From: Geomicrobium sediminis
Lineage (GTDB): Bacteria; Bacillota; Bacilli; Bacillales; Marinococcaceae
NCBI RefSeq assembly: GCF_016908595.1
Contig: NZ_JAFBEC010000006.1
Location: 62,001 to 126,000, forward strand
Direction of reading: 5' to 3'
Length of the DNA: 64,000 nucleotides
Shown: piece by piece, positions 8,396 through 17,880 of the stretch
How the letters are laid out: each line of letters opens with the position of its first letter
How positions within the stretch are numbered: the first letter of the stretch is position 1
Program-made: the position numbers and the translations under genes
Notes under the pieces: generated by a model
What the model was told of the DNA's origin: nothing
The model's input: only the letters and a program-made list of their open reading frames with translations
Databases searched by the model: none

Positions 8396-8430
8396 ATGAT
8401 GGATGCGTGTTGATTATAATTGAAGTAGCG

Positions 8431-8455
8431 AAAAGCGGGGAGCGCCCCGCTTTTT
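8431..8455 (+). terminator. rho-independent terminator
   Basis: AAAAGCGGGG / CCCCGCTTTT stem (10 bp, AGCG loop) with a T-run, between the AraC-type gene and the SDR gene. Confidence 0.92.
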
Positions 8456-8493
8456 CTCATATCAACGTAATGTTGACTAGACGAGGTGAAACG

Positions 8494-9309
8494 ATGAGTC
8501 AGTTGTTAAGAGACCAATATCCGTTAAAAGGTCATGTGATTTTGATTACTGGGGTTAGTCGCCGTCAAGGAATAGGATATGCTGTCGCAAAGAAATGCGC
8601 GGCATTCGGGGCATCAATTATTGCCCATCATTATCAACCTCATGACGAAGAACAAGAATGGGGAAGTGACAAGCTGGATGAGGTTTTTAAAGGAATTCAG
8701 TCAGAACTTATTGATGATGCGCGCTTTCTTGAAGTTTCTGGTGATTTTCAAAAGGCAGAAACTCCAGACCACGTAATGAACGTAGCTGTTGATGCATTTG
8801 GTCAGATTGATGGCTTGGTGTGTAATCATGCCATGAGTGGATCTGACGGCGCTATTGGGGAACTAACTGCAGAAATGCTTGATAACCATTGGGCAGTCAA
8901 TACGCGCTCTTCTATTCTCCTTGCCCAAGCGTTTGCAAATCAAATTCCCAAAGATCGTGAAGGGTCTATTGTGTTCATGACGTCAGGTCAACGACTAGGT
9001 CCAATGCCAGGAGAGGTTGCATATGCATCGGCAAAAGGAGCACTAGCAGATAGTACGTTAACGATTGCCGACCAGCTCGCAGATCAACAAATCCGAGTGA
9101 ATACGGTTAACCCAGGGCCCGTTGACACAGGCTATATGGATGAGACAACGTGGAAGCAACTGCAACCGATGTTTCCATTTGGTCGTTACGGACAACCTGA
9201 AGACCCAGCAAGATTAATTGCTTGGTTACTTACAAGAGAAGCCTGCTGGATTACCGGGCAAATCATTAACACAGAAGGTGGGTTTGGTCGGTGGAGACCT
9301 AAAGGTTAG
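8494..9309 (+). CDS. SDR-family oxidoreductase
   Basis: 271 aa short-chain dehydrogenase. The cofactor motif is TGVSRRQGIG, a slightly expanded TGxxxGxG; NHAM replaces the usual NNAG; catalytic S in FMTSGQ and YASAK (YxxxK) are present, then NTVNPGPVDTGYM and the C-terminal ITGQIINTEGGFGRW. It resembles 3-oxoacyl-ACP-reductase-like SDRs but the substrate cannot be read from sequence. ATG 8494 with GAGGTGAAACG is the start; a longer in-frame reading would begin in the preceding terminator. It is monocistronic. About 205 bases without a gene follow; they hold a short T/A-rich palindrome near 9340-9360 and no recognisable gene. Confidence 0.85.
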   Translation: MSQLLRDQYPLKGHVILITGVSRRQGIGYAVAKKCAAFGASIIAHHYQPHDEEQEWGSDKLDEVFKGIQSELIDDARFLEVSGDFQKAETPDHVMNVAVDAFGQIDGLVCNHAMSGSDGAIGELTAEMLDNHWAVNTRSSILLAQAFANQIPKDREGSIVFMTSGQRLGPMPGEVAYASAKGALADSTLTIADQLADQQIRVNTVNPGPVDTGYMDETTWKQLQPMFPFGRYGQPEDPARLIAWLLTREACWITGQIINTEGGFGRWRPKG

Positions 9310-9514
9310 AACTGCCTACTAGAATACATTATTATGCGAATTATTTTCCGGGAAATAATATGTAGTAAATACTTAATTTTAGATTTTGCACACGTGAACA
9401 AATCGTTACGAAGGCTTTTGTTCTATTGATCTTTTTAATTAGATGTGTGAAAGATAGAGTAGGCATCAATGATTGATTTAGATGGTTGATACATAAAGGT
9501 AGGGGTTAAGATTC

Positions 9515-10594
9515 ATGTTAAATAAAGTATGGTTTCAATTAGGAATTGGCTTGCTATTGCTCATTCTGATCGTAAAGAACTTTATGGAGATCAGTGGTTT
9601 ATTCGAACCAGTAATTATTATTTTGACGACGATCATGATTCCAGTTCTGTTAGCCGGTTTGTTATTTTACATTACGGAGCCTTTGCAACGTCGTCTCGTT
9701 CGATATATGCCGAAATGGGCAAGTGCTCTAGCAATTTTGGGGATTGTTGCGGTATTTATCGCCATCATGGCAAGCCTAATTCTCGATCCACTTATTGAAG
9801 AAGCCAATAAGTTTGTTCAAAATGTACCGATGATTTTCCAACAGTTTGAGGCAATGATCGTACAATTTCTGAATGATGACGGATCGTTTCCTATTGATCT
9901 AGAACAAACCTTCGGATCGGTTTTGGATTCGATTGAAGATATCATTATCGTTGGTTCTAGCTATCTCGTATCCTTTCTAAGTGGGGCCGTCTCAGCGGCA
10001 TTAACCTTGATCCTCGTACCATTTTTCTTCTTCTTTATGTTAAAAGATCATGAGAGGTTTGCTCCTGCTCTTTATAATTTGTTTCAAGGAGAACGAAGAG
10101 AATGGGTCAAGAAGCTTTTAAGTGAAGTTGACTTTGCGCTGAAAAGCTATGTTCAAGGTCAAGTATTAGCAGCTTTTATACTCGCTGTTTTGCTGTTTAC
10201 CGGTTATTCTCTCATTGGACTTGAATACGCACTGTTACTCGCATTACTTGCGTTTTTACTAAATATGATTCCGTTCCTTGGACCGTGGCTTGCGTTCTTC
10301 CCTGCGTTTGTCATTGCGCTCATTCAAGATCCGGTGTTAACCATTTGGGTGTCGCTCATTACACTTGCCGTACAGCAAGCTGAGAGCAACCTCATTACGC
10401 CGAACATTATGGGTAAGAAGCTTAGCGTTCATCCACTAACTGTAATCACACTCGTACTAGCTGCAGGAAATATTGCTGGGTTTATTGGGATGATTGTAGC
10501 GATCCCGACGTATGCCGTTCTTAAAGTGATCGTCATTAACATTTACGAGAAGCGTCAAAACATCCAAAAGCAAATCTTTAAAGACGTAAAATAA
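9515..10594 (+). CDS. AI-2E family transporter (PerM/YtvI-like)
   Basis: 359 aa with an N-terminal pair of hydrophobic segments (6-20, 24-50), a third near 68-90, a periplasmic/extracellular amphipathic region around 95-150, and five further segments to the C-terminus. The stretch LLALLAFLLNMIPFLGPWLAFFPAFVIAL and the signature NLITPNIMGKKLSVHPLTVI are typical of the AI-2E exporter-like family (PF01594). Some members export autoinducer-2, others act as Na+/H+ antiporters; the substrate here is unknown. The following hydrolase gene begins 14 bases downstream, so the two are probably co-transcribed. Confidence 0.87.
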   Translation: MLNKVWFQLGIGLLLLILIVKNFMEISGLFEPVIIILTTIMIPVLLAGLLFYITEPLQRRLVRYMPKWASALAILGIVAVFIAIMASLILDPLIEEANKFVQNVPMIFQQFEAMIVQFLNDDGSFPIDLEQTFGSVLDSIEDIIIVGSSYLVSFLSGAVSAALTLILVPFFFFFMLKDHERFAPALYNLFQGERREWVKKLLSEVDFALKSYVQGQVLAAFILAVLLFTGYSLIGLEYALLLALLAFLLNMIPFLGPWLAFFPAFVIALIQDPVLTIWVSLITLAVQQAESNLITPNIMGKKLSVHPLTVITLVLAAGNIAGFIGMIVAIPTYAVLKVIVINIYEKRQNIQKQIFKDVK

Positions 10595-10608
10595 AAAGGG
10601 GAATGTGT

Positions 10609-11940
10609 ATGGCAAGCTCTTTGCAAGAGCGTAGGAAGTGGAACGAACTTGAAGCCTACATTCAGTCACAAATGCACGCCTATGCAATTCCAGGTGCTTC
10701 AATTGCTGTAAGTAAGAACAGTCAGCTAGTCTATTCACAAGGGTTCGGTTATCGTGATCTTGATCAGAAGCTACCCGTTACGAAAGATACAATCTTTGGT
10801 GTCGCTTCAATAACCAAATCGTTTACAGCTCTAGCAATTATGCACATGCATGATCAAAAGCAGTTATCTATTGAGGACCCTGTTGTTCAGTATTTGCCCC
10901 AGTTTTCCTTACGTGGAGGAAATACCGATAAAGTAACAATTGCCCATCTGCTATCTCATACGACGGGTGTTCCGCCATTGCGACGTTGTGTTCAACTAGA
11001 TGGCTTTAATGAACACCTGAATTATTTGCGAAATGGAGATTATGAATCATTTGCTGAGCCGGGAAACTATTTCAGTTATTGCAATGATACGTTTTTGGTT
11101 CTCGGAGCGATTATTGAGAAGGTCAGTGGTCAGTCATACCGCGCGTACATGACAGAAAAGCTACTAAAACCGTTAGGTCTTACGCGCTCAACCTATGATG
11201 TAGATCGTCTGGAACGGTTAGAAAATGTGTCGATTCCGTATGTATACAACAAAGAGAAAAATCGTCAGGAGGCCGTTGCTTGGCCAAAGCTTGGAAACTA
11301 TGAAGTTGGTGGAGGCATTCGTTCAACAGCCATTGATTTAATAGCTTATGGTCGTTTATATACAGACCCGTCATTTCGAAGTGCTCGGTTTCCGATTCGT
11401 GAACGTGTGCTTAAGAGCATGTGGCGTCCGTTGATTGAAGCGAATTACGTTTCTTCATATGGCTATGCCCTACAAGCTGTCTCGAATTATGAAGGAAAAA
11501 CACTTGTTGGTCATGGTGGAAGTCAACCAGGTGTCTCATCGTACTTCGGGTTTATCCCTGAAGAAGATACGGTCATTGTCGTATTGCTGAATTGTTCAGA
11601 TGCACCAGCAGAAGATCTTTGGCGAGCGGTAGCGAATGTAACGTTAGATTTGCCGCTTGAACAGTCAATGGTTGAAGACAATGAGTATACGATGGCAGAT
11701 AAAGAAAAGAAGCGGTTGTTAGGTGCTTATTTTGTTAGAGAAGGAAACGGTGAGGTGCAAATTTCGGAAGAGAGTGGTAGGCTCGCTATAACAATGGATG
11801 GTCGTAAGCTTAAGTTACGAGCGGAGAACGCGACCACATTAGTGATCGAAGAGACGGGGAAGCCGTTAACGTTTTATCTCTCAGAAGACGGCATCGCTTG
11901 GGGCGTAAGAGTTGGGCTTAGAATGTTTTTGAGAAAGTGA
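10609..11940 (+). CDS. Serine hydrolase of the beta-lactamase/DD-peptidase fold
   Basis: 443 aa. SITK (S67-K70) is the SxxK nucleophile motif, YCN in YFSYCNDTFLVLG is the YxN motif, and GHGGSQPG is the HxG-type third motif of class C beta-lactamase-like proteins. Residues about 370-443 form a small beta-rich C-terminal domain common in this family. There is no signal peptide, so a cytosolic esterase or D-aminopeptidase-like role is more likely than true beta-lactamase activity. ATG 10609 follows AAAAGGGGA with six bases spacing. It lies directly behind the AI-2E family permease and ends in a strong terminator. Confidence 0.85.
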   Translation: MASSLQERRKWNELEAYIQSQMHAYAIPGASIAVSKNSQLVYSQGFGYRDLDQKLPVTKDTIFGVASITKSFTALAIMHMHDQKQLSIEDPVVQYLPQFSLRGGNTDKVTIAHLLSHTTGVPPLRRCVQLDGFNEHLNYLRNGDYESFAEPGNYFSYCNDTFLVLGAIIEKVSGQSYRAYMTEKLLKPLGLTRSTYDVDRLERLENVSIPYVYNKEKNRQEAVAWPKLGNYEVGGGIRSTAIDLIAYGRLYTDPSFRSARFPIRERVLKSMWRPLIEANYVSSYGYALQAVSNYEGKTLVGHGGSQPGVSSYFGFIPEEDTVIVVLLNCSDAPAEDLWRAVANVTLDLPLEQSMVEDNEYTMADKEKKRLLGAYFVREGNGEVQISEESGRLAITMDGRKLKLRAENATTLVIEETGKPLTFYLSEDGIAWGVRVGLRMFLRK

Positions 11941-11964
11941 CTGCAATGTGCAGTCACTTTTTTT
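11934..11964 (+). terminator. rho-independent terminator
   Basis: 12-bp perfect stem AAAGTGACTGCA / TGCAGTCACTTT with an ATG loop and TTTT tail, overlapping the hydrolase stop codon. Confidence 0.93.
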
Positions 11965-12097
11965 GTGTACGCGTAGTCAATTAATCTGGCTAAAGAGCAC
12001 ATTTTCATAAGGAGTAGACATGCACACAATAGCGCTCCTCCACGACTACATAATTTAACTATAAGGTAGACAGCACAGAAAAAGGAGGGCGCATGTG

Positions 12098-14023
12098 ATG
12101 AATGTTTCTAGTTATCAAGAGCTGTTAATCGCTTTAGCGATGAATGCACCTATAATCATTGTTACGAACGATATTGTTATAGAAGGACAAATTACGATAA
12201 ATTATGCTGTAGCTATTCAAGGGATTGAAAGAACGACGCTACTTCAACGTTCAACAACTTACTCAGGATACGTCTTTAATATCACGGCAAACGGTCAGTT
12301 ATTGTTACAAGATTTAATTGTTGATGGTGGTAGTACGATTGGTTTAGAAGATGGATCTTCTTTAATTAATTCGGCAGGAACGTTGAATACCAACAATGTG
12401 ACATTGCAAAATTCATCTTCAACTTTTCGTGGTGGTGCATTAATGGTCGGAGGAGCTAGCACTGTAACTGTTATGAATAACACCATCATTTCGAATTGTA
12501 GCGCTGTAGGAATCGGTGGAGCGATTTATGTTGGGGGGACAAATAAACGAGTAGTGATTACGAACTCCACGATTAGTGGTAGCTTCTCTGGTAGTAATGG
12601 TGGAGCGATCTACACGAATCAAACCGCGACGTTAAGTTGTACGACGGTTACGTTTATAGAAAATGAAGCATCCACAAATGGAGGAGTGCTTTTTGCCAAT
12701 ATAAATACAACAACGACCATCTCGAACTGTCAATGTATGATGAATGTAGCGAGTAACGGGGGAGCGATCTTTGCTAATGCGAGTACAACACCAGAAATCG
12801 TTGATACCGTATTCACGGAGAACATTGCCAGAGCCAATGGTGGAGCTGTTTATTTGAACAATGATAGCAACTCTTTACTATCAAGAAACTCGTTTGAGCG
12901 AAACGAAGCAATAAATGGGGCTGGACTGTTTGTTAATAATGCTGCAACGATGAATCTCGACAACACGTCATTTACGAATAATGTTGCATCAAATAATGCA
13001 GGAGCCCTGTTTATGAATACAAATACGCAGTCGACGATTACAGCGTGTACATCTCGTGCAAATGTAGCAGTGAATAATGGAGGGGCAATGTATGCGAACA
13101 TTGGGGCGATCTTGCAGTTGGAAAACAGTCTTATTGATTCAAATATAGCGGGAAATGAAGCTGGAGGAATCTATGTTAATTCTACTGCGAATGCAACTGT
13201 TTCAAATGCAGAAATTAACGGTAATGAAGCGGTAATCGGTGGAGCAGTGTCAATTAACACAAATGGTAGCATGATGATTACAAACAGTAGAATTATTGAT
13301 AATAACGCTAGCGTACGTGCAGGTGCCATTAATAATTTTGGAGCATTAACGTTAATTAATCGCGTTGATTTTGGACCAATTGGCTCTAATGAAGCGCCTA
13401 TTGCACCTGGAATCTTTAATGCTGGAGAGATGAATGTTGAAGATTTAACAACGGATATCAATGGTGTTTATATTGTAGATGCCGAGAACGTGATTCGAAT
13501 CATTAACCCTTTGTTTGCAGGTTCAGTGTTTCAACTAGATACTTCTGAATACGTTTTTCCAGATCCTGAGCGAAGCCCTATTGTTGTTGCAATTCCTACA
13601 CCACAGTATCCAGTGTTATCTCAATCCGATGCAAATGCATTCTTGAAACCTGTCACTGGTTTTGAAGATTGGGAGATTCAACTTCTCAACAATCAAGTTG
13701 TCCTCGTTTTTAACCCTTCACCACTTCAATATACGATCACGTATGTTGGCGTATTAAGTACAATCAACCCGAATCCAACGAGTTATCGACCTGAGGACCT
13801 CCCGATTGTGCTACAAGATCCTAATCCAGTCGAAGGATATGAATTTATCGGTTGGTTCGATGAGCTCGGCAATCAAGTGAGCATCATCCCACAAGGAACA
13901 GTTGGAGACATCGTTCTCTATGCACGGTACAGGGAAACGGGTGGTGCATTTGGCGAAGGACAAATGATTACGAACCGCGTTAGGGTGCGTTGTTGTCCAT
14001 GTGATGCCCCGGCGAAAGAGTAA
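12098..14023 (+). CDS. Right-handed beta-helix repeat protein with C-terminal InlB-type repeat
   Basis: 641 aa. Residues 1-45 resemble the capping start of pectate-lyase-like helices (NDIVIEGQITINYAVAIQGI). From about 70 to 450 there are roughly a dozen coils with the polymorphic-repeat signature NxGGAxYxN (for example NGGAIYTN, NGGAVYLN, NAGALFMN, NGGAMYAN). Residues about 545-625 are a Listeria-Bacteroides (Flg_new/InlB B) repeat: ITYVGVL...YEFIGWFDELG...GDIVLYARY. The tail is Cys-rich (RVRCCPCDAPAKE). No signal peptide, transmembrane anchor or sortase motif is present. AAAGGAGGG is nine bases before ATG 12098; GTG 12095 is also possible. A CATAATTTA element at 12049-12057 resembles a sigma-K -10. 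Spore-surface location is conjecture. Confidence 0.85.
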   Translation: MNVSSYQELLIALAMNAPIIIVTNDIVIEGQITINYAVAIQGIERTTLLQRSTTYSGYVFNITANGQLLLQDLIVDGGSTIGLEDGSSLINSAGTLNTNNVTLQNSSSTFRGGALMVGGASTVTVMNNTIISNCSAVGIGGAIYVGGTNKRVVITNSTISGSFSGSNGGAIYTNQTATLSCTTVTFIENEASTNGGVLFANINTTTTISNCQCMMNVASNGGAIFANASTTPEIVDTVFTENIARANGGAVYLNNDSNSLLSRNSFERNEAINGAGLFVNNAATMNLDNTSFTNNVASNNAGALFMNTNTQSTITACTSRANVAVNNGGAMYANIGAILQLENSLIDSNIAGNEAGGIYVNSTANATVSNAEINGNEAVIGGAVSINTNGSMMITNSRIIDNNASVRAGAINNFGALTLINRVDFGPIGSNEAPIAPGIFNAGEMNVEDLTTDINGVYIVDAENVIRIINPLFAGSVFQLDTSEYVFPDPERSPIVVAIPTPQYPVLSQSDANAFLKPVTGFEDWEIQLLNNQVVLVFNPSPLQYTITYVGVLSTINPNPTSYRPEDLPIVLQDPNPVEGYEFIGWFDELGNQVSIIPQGTVGDIVLYARYRETGGAFGEGQMITNRVRVRCCPCDAPAKE

Positions 14024-14092
14024 TAAATGTTTCTTAATGAATAGTAAATAATGCTCGATTAAAGCGACTGCGTCTATGGCAGTTGCTTTAGT

Positions 14093-15001
14093 TTATTTAG
14101 GAAGAGAAAAGTGTAAAGACTTGTTAAGCTCCTCTACAAACTGAATAATTTCGTCTGGGAAGACAGTGTCGTCGCGCTTAATATAGCCAATACGTATCGT
14201 AGATCCATCTAGTAAAGAGCGAGACGTAATGTTTGAATTCATATACCCTTTTACAATACATCCTGTGCCAAGGTTAAAGCTATTTGTGTGTGCAAGTAAG
14301 TTATTCATCGTTCCACGATCGTTTACATAGATGAGTTGTTTTCGGTTATGTAAGTTCAAGGTTTCTTCAGCAAAATGTAGCATCATATCGTTTTGTTGAT
14401 ACGTGAGGTAAGGATAAGGTTCCAAGTCTTTTAAATGAATGATCGGTTGTGTTGCTAAGGGATGTTCTTTACGCAAGAAAACATGTTGCTTTACGGTTCC
14501 GAGTTGCTGGAAGGTTAACGATTTGGACGAAAAGTAACGGGCGAAAAAGTGTTCGTTCAAGTCCGTAATGGAAATTACACCAAGAATACTGCGACTCGCG
14601 TAAACGTCGTCAATGACATCTGTCGTTTTCCCTTCGTGAAGCGAAAGTTCGTAGTCTTGATGAAACAGGTTCATGAAGTGAGTGAACGCTGCAATTGCAA
14701 AGCTATAGTGCTGCGAAGAGATCGCGTATTTTAATTTAGTCTCTGGTTTTTGGGTGAATTGGTAGAAGATTGATTCTGCTTGTGCAACTAACTTTTGGGC
14801 ATGAAAGAGAAGTTCTCGTCCTTCTTCTGTGAATAAAACGCCTCTATTCGTTCGCTCAAAGATCGTAATAGATAGTTCTTCTTCAAGGTTACGGATCGCT
14901 TTACTAAGACTAGGTTGAGTAACATAAAGCGAAGTGGCGGCTTTGTTAAGTGATTGATATTTTGCAATTGATATAAGATAACGGCATTGTTGTAACGTCA
15001 A
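14093..15001 (-). CDS. LysR-family transcriptional regulator
   Basis: 302 aa. The N-terminal winged HTH (LTLQQCRYLISIAKYQSLNKAATSLYVTQPSLSKAIRNLEEEL...FERTNRGVLFTEEG) is typical of LysR regulators; residues 90-300 are the substrate-binding domain. The start is probably TTG 15001: the Shine-Dalgarno AGGTGATCAC overlaps the GTG at 15010, so the GTG itself is unlikely to initiate. It diverges from a GNAT/RarD operon; an interrupted inverted repeat CTATATCA (15044-15051) and TGATATAG (15100-15107) in the shared 120-bp region is a candidate operator. The effector is unknown. Confidence 0.88.
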   Translation of the reverse strand: MTLQQCRYLISIAKYQSLNKAATSLYVTQPSLSKAIRNLEEELSITIFERTNRGVLFTEEGRELLFHAQKLVAQAESIFYQFTQKPETKLKYAISSQHYSFAIAAFTHFMNLFHQDYELSLHEGKTTDVIDDVYASRSILGVISITDLNEHFFARYFSSKSLTFQQLGTVKQHVFLRKEHPLATQPIIHLKDLEPYPYLTYQQNDMMLHFAEETLNLHNRKQLIYVNDRGTMNNLLAHTNSFNLGTGCIVKGYMNSNITSRSLLDGSTIRIGYIKRDDTVFPDEIIQFVEELNKSLHFSLPK

Positions 15002-15140
15002 CGTGATCACCTATTGTGAGAAGGAGTTTGTTATAACTTTATACTATATCAGGTGATGAGTTTTTTCAATTTTACGATGACAAATGCAGGCGTTACACTT
15101 GATATAGCAAAATGATGAAAAGCGTAAAGGAGTGTTCCAG

Positions 15141-15665
15141 GTGATTCGAAAAGCTAGAAAAGACGATTTACAGAAGATTTTAGCGATATATAACGATGCA
15201 ATTCTACAGACAACAGCGGTTTATAATTATCAACCGGAGACGATCTTAGAGAGAGAAAAGTGGTATAACCAAAAACTTGAATCTGGTTATCCAATTTTTG
15301 TTTGTGAACGAAGTGGAGAAATTGCTGGCTTTGCGACGTATGGAGCATTTCGCGACTGGCCAGCGTATCAATACACCATTGAACACTCGATATACACGGA
15401 TGTAAATCATCGACAAAAGGGCGTCGCAACAAACTTACTACAAGCAATTATTGAGTATGCAACAAATGAAAACTATAAAACGATCATTGCAGGCATTGAT
15501 GCAACAAATAAAGGAAGTATTCGATTGCATCAAAAGTTCAACTTTACACATACAGGAACAATGAAAAACGTTGGTTATAAGTTTGAGCGCTGGCTTGATT
15601 TGGCATTTTATCAATACATGATAGATCAATCCCAGGTAGGAAAGGTACAAGAAGCGTGTGAGTGA
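15141..15665 (+). CDS. GNAT N-acetyltransferase, PAT/MddA-like
   Basis: 174 aa. RKARKDDLQKILAIYNDAIL at the N-terminus, FATYGAFRDWPAYQYTIEHSIYTD and the acetyl-CoA loop HRQKGVATNLLQAII, then IDATNKGSIRLHQKFNFTHTGTMKNVGYKFERWLDLAFYQ, are the pattern of phosphinothricin acetyltransferase homologues (YncA/MddA), which acetylate amino-acid analogues such as methionine sulfone. GTG 15141 with AAAGGAG eight bases upstream is the start. Its end overlaps the following rarD start, indicating an operon. Confidence 0.85.
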   Translation: MIRKARKDDLQKILAIYNDAILQTTAVYNYQPETILEREKWYNQKLESGYPIFVCERSGEIAGFATYGAFRDWPAYQYTIEHSIYTDVNHRQKGVATNLLQAIIEYATNENYKTIIAGIDATNKGSIRLHQKFNFTHTGTMKNVGYKFERWLDLAFYQYMIDQSQVGKVQEACE

Positions 15666-16587
15666 ATCACAATCGAGGCGTTGGTGTGTAAACTTAGATC
15701 AATCCATTTTGTCAGGTTACGTATACGTTCTAGCCGCTTATCTATTGTGGGGAATGCTCGGAGTTTATTGGAATCTGTTGCACCCTGTCAATGAATTTGA
15801 AGTGATGGCGCATCGTATTCTTTGGGGTTTTGTTGTCATCATAGCCATTGCATGTGTGATTCCGAGTAAGCGAGTGAAACTGATTCATTTCATTAGGGGA
15901 ATGCATACAAACAAAGGGGAGTTTGTTCGATTATGTGTCGCTTCAATAGCGATTAGCACGAATTGGTTTGTCTTTATCTACGCAATGATGAATGGTGCGG
16001 CAATCGAAGCAAGCCTGGGTCTTTATATCACACCACTCGTCAGTATTTTGATCGGAGTGATTGTGTTTCATGACCGAGTGGATCGACGTTTAGTTACGGC
16101 GATCGCTTTGGCATTCACAGGGGTGATCTTAGTGACATATGGTCTAGGGACTTTTCCTTTTATCGCATTGCTGCTGGCATTAACATCCGGAGTATATGGG
16201 CTAGCCAAGAAAAAGGTCAAGCTCGATGCGGTCGTTGGGATGGCGGTGGAGACGATGATCGCTACTCCTGTGGCAATAGGAATTCTTTTATTTTTTTATA
16301 CACAACATTCATTGGTGTTCGGATCATCGATTCAAGTGTCTATGAAGCTTGTATTGGCGGGTTTACTTACAGTTTTGCCGTTGTTATGGTTTTCAAAAGG
16401 TGTACAAACAGTTTCGCTAACAACGGTCGGTTTTTTTCAATACATTACACCGACCATCGTATTTTTAATGGGTGTTTTTGTTTTTCAGAGTACTGTTGCC
16501 GTTGTGGAGTGGATTGCGTTCGGTTTGATTTGGAGTTCGTTACTTCTTTATTCGTTGACGTTAAAGAAACGTAAATCGTCGAATTGA
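15658..16587 (+). CDS. rarD: RarD/EamA-family transporter
   Basis: 309 aa, about ten transmembrane helices arranged as two EamA halves. The opening LSGYVYVLAAYLLWGMLGVYWNLLHPVNEFEVMAHRILWG is diagnostic for RarD proteins, named after the chloramphenicol-sensitivity phenotype but of unclear substrate. GTG 15658 overlaps the upstream GNAT stop by 8 bases, so translation is coupled. The gene ends 4 bases from the convergent adaB stop with no evident terminator in between. Confidence 0.85.
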   Translation: MSESQSRRWCVNLDQSILSGYVYVLAAYLLWGMLGVYWNLLHPVNEFEVMAHRILWGFVVIIAIACVIPSKRVKLIHFIRGMHTNKGEFVRLCVASIAISTNWFVFIYAMMNGAAIEASLGLYITPLVSILIGVIVFHDRVDRRLVTAIALAFTGVILVTYGLGTFPFIALLLALTSGVYGLAKKKVKLDAVVGMAVETMIATPVAIGILLFFYTQHSLVFGSSIQVSMKLVLAGLLTVLPLLWFSKGVQTVSLTTVGFFQYITPTIVFLMGVFVFQSTVAVVEWIAFGLIWSSLLLYSLTLKKRKSSN

Positions 16588-16591
16588 TCCA

Positions 16592-17128
16592 TTAAAGTGC
16601 TGTACCCTTGGTTGGTTCGTGTAAATGAGTGAGGTCGATGTCTTCAAGTTGTAACAGCTTCTTTTTGACGCCAATTCCACCAGCGTAGCCTGTGAGACTA
16701 CCATTTGAACCTACAACACGATGACAAGGGATAATAATAGATATGGGGTTGTGTCCAACAGCACCGCCAACTGCTTGGGCGGACATGTTTTTGCCTTGAG
16801 TCTTATAAAAACGTTGTGCGATTTCGCCGTATGTTATGAGATTTCCGTAAGGAATGGAAAGAAGTTCGTTCCAAACCGTTTTACGAAATTCAGTACCCGC
16901 AGGTTTAACTTTGAAATCCAGTGTCGGTTGTTGACCTGAGAAGTAGTCGTTTAACCAAGCTTCAACTTGAGTAAACAGTGGTAAGCTACGGTTTTCAATC
17001 GTGTGATCTCCTAATGTCTTGCCGTAATACTTTTGTCCGTCAAACCACAATCCTGTAAGTGCATGACCGTCACTTGATACAGTGACTTGTCCGAATGGTG
17101 TGTGAATCTGATGTGTGTAAGTCTCCAA
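16592..17128 (-). CDS. adaB: Methylated-DNA--protein-cysteine methyltransferase
   Basis: 178 aa Ogt/AdaB-type O6-alkylguanine DNA methyltransferase. The active-site motif IPCHRVVGSNGSLTGYAGG has the acceptor Cys at residue 135, and GTEFRKTVWNELLSIPYGNLITYGEIA is the helix-turn-helix leading to it. The enzyme removes alkyl groups from O6-guanine by irreversible transfer to its Cys. It lies 14 bases behind adaA, as in the B. subtilis ada operon, and is probably induced by methylated AdaA. Confidence 0.92.
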   Translation of the reverse strand: METYTHQIHTPFGQVTVSSDGHALTGLWFDGQKYYGKTLGDHTIENRSLPLFTQVEAWLNDYFSGQQPTLDFKVKPAGTEFRKTVWNELLSIPYGNLITYGEIAQRFYKTQGKNMSAQAVGGAVGHNPISIIIPCHRVVGSNGSLTGYAGGIGVKKKLLQLEDIDLTHLHEPTKGTAL

Positions 17129-17142
17129 CTTGGATCGCTCCT

Positions 17143-17703
17143 TTACCTTTGCTTTTCTCGGTATTGTTTCGGGGTAAGTCCGTAATAGTCACGAAAACGA
17201 GTAATAAAATGTGCTGCGTTAGGCATCCCGACCGTCTTAGCAATACTGTTCACGGGCCGGTCGGTATTCGTTAATAGTTGGCACGCCTCTTCTAAGCGAC
17301 GTTTCGTGATGTATTCATTTGGACTTAGACCGACTCGTTTTTGAAAGGTTCGCTGCAAGTGAAACGGGCTTACATGAAATTGCTCACCTAATTGTTCAAG
17401 CGTCATTGAATTCATATAATGACGGTCCAAGTGTTGAGTAACCTTATTGATCAAGGTCGATTCTGGACGTTCGGATAAGTCAGGTTTACAACGTTTACAA
17501 GGGCGAAAACCGCCTCTTTCTGCAGTTACTATACTTGTGAAAATGCGAATGTTTTCCCGTTGTGGCGTTCTAGAATGACAAGATGGCCGGCAGAAAATCT
17601 TCGTAGAAGTTACCCCGTAGTAAAAAATCGTATCATACGTCTGATCACACGTGTTAATCGCTTGCCATTGCTCATCGCTTACCCGTTTTTCCAAAACAAC
17701 CAC
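17143..17703 (-). CDS. adaA: AdaA: methylphosphotriester methyltransferase and AraC-type activator
   Basis: 186 aa. Residues 10-80 form the Ada N-terminal zinc domain with four Cys (C38, C42, C69, C72) in FCRPSC and PCKRC; C38 is the expected methyl acceptor. Residues 90-186 are an AraC DNA-binding domain (LEQLGEQFHVSPFHLQRTFQKRVGLSPNEYI...). Methylation converts AdaA into an activator of the adaA-adaB operon. The start is uncertain: GTG 17703 sits two bases from GGGGA, so TTG 17694 may be used. It has the same short length as B. subtilis AdaA, with the Ogt activity on a separate protein. Confidence 0.9.
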   Translation of the reverse strand: MVVLEKRVSDEQWQAINTCDQTYDTIFYYGVTSTKIFCRPSCHSRTPQRENIRIFTSIVTAERGGFRPCKRCKPDLSERPESTLINKVTQHLDRHYMNSMTLEQLGEQFHVSPFHLQRTFQKRVGLSPNEYITKRRLEEACQLLTNTDRPVNSIAKTVGMPNAAHFITRFRDYYGLTPKQYREKQR

Positions 17704-17880
17704 ATCCCCACTCTTTCAGTTCACTATTATCATAGTACATGTGTTTTGTACGGTCTACTTTCTCGGCTATAAGCGCAAGAATGCAAAACGGGATTTGTCT
17801 CATACTATGCCAAAAGTGAACTAGCCTTATATATAAGAATAGAAGATAATATTGATAAGTAGAAAAAAGGAGGAATGATT

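Noticed and set aside
9340-9361. TTATTTTCC/GGGAAATAA palindrome after the SDR gene as a terminator
   Set aside because: No loop and no T-run; too weak to call.
17768-17780. AAGCGCA-like sequence as an Ada box before adaA
   Set aside because: Matches the E. coli Ada box core in part but is in the wrong orientation for adaA and the Bacillus operator differs; not enough evidence.
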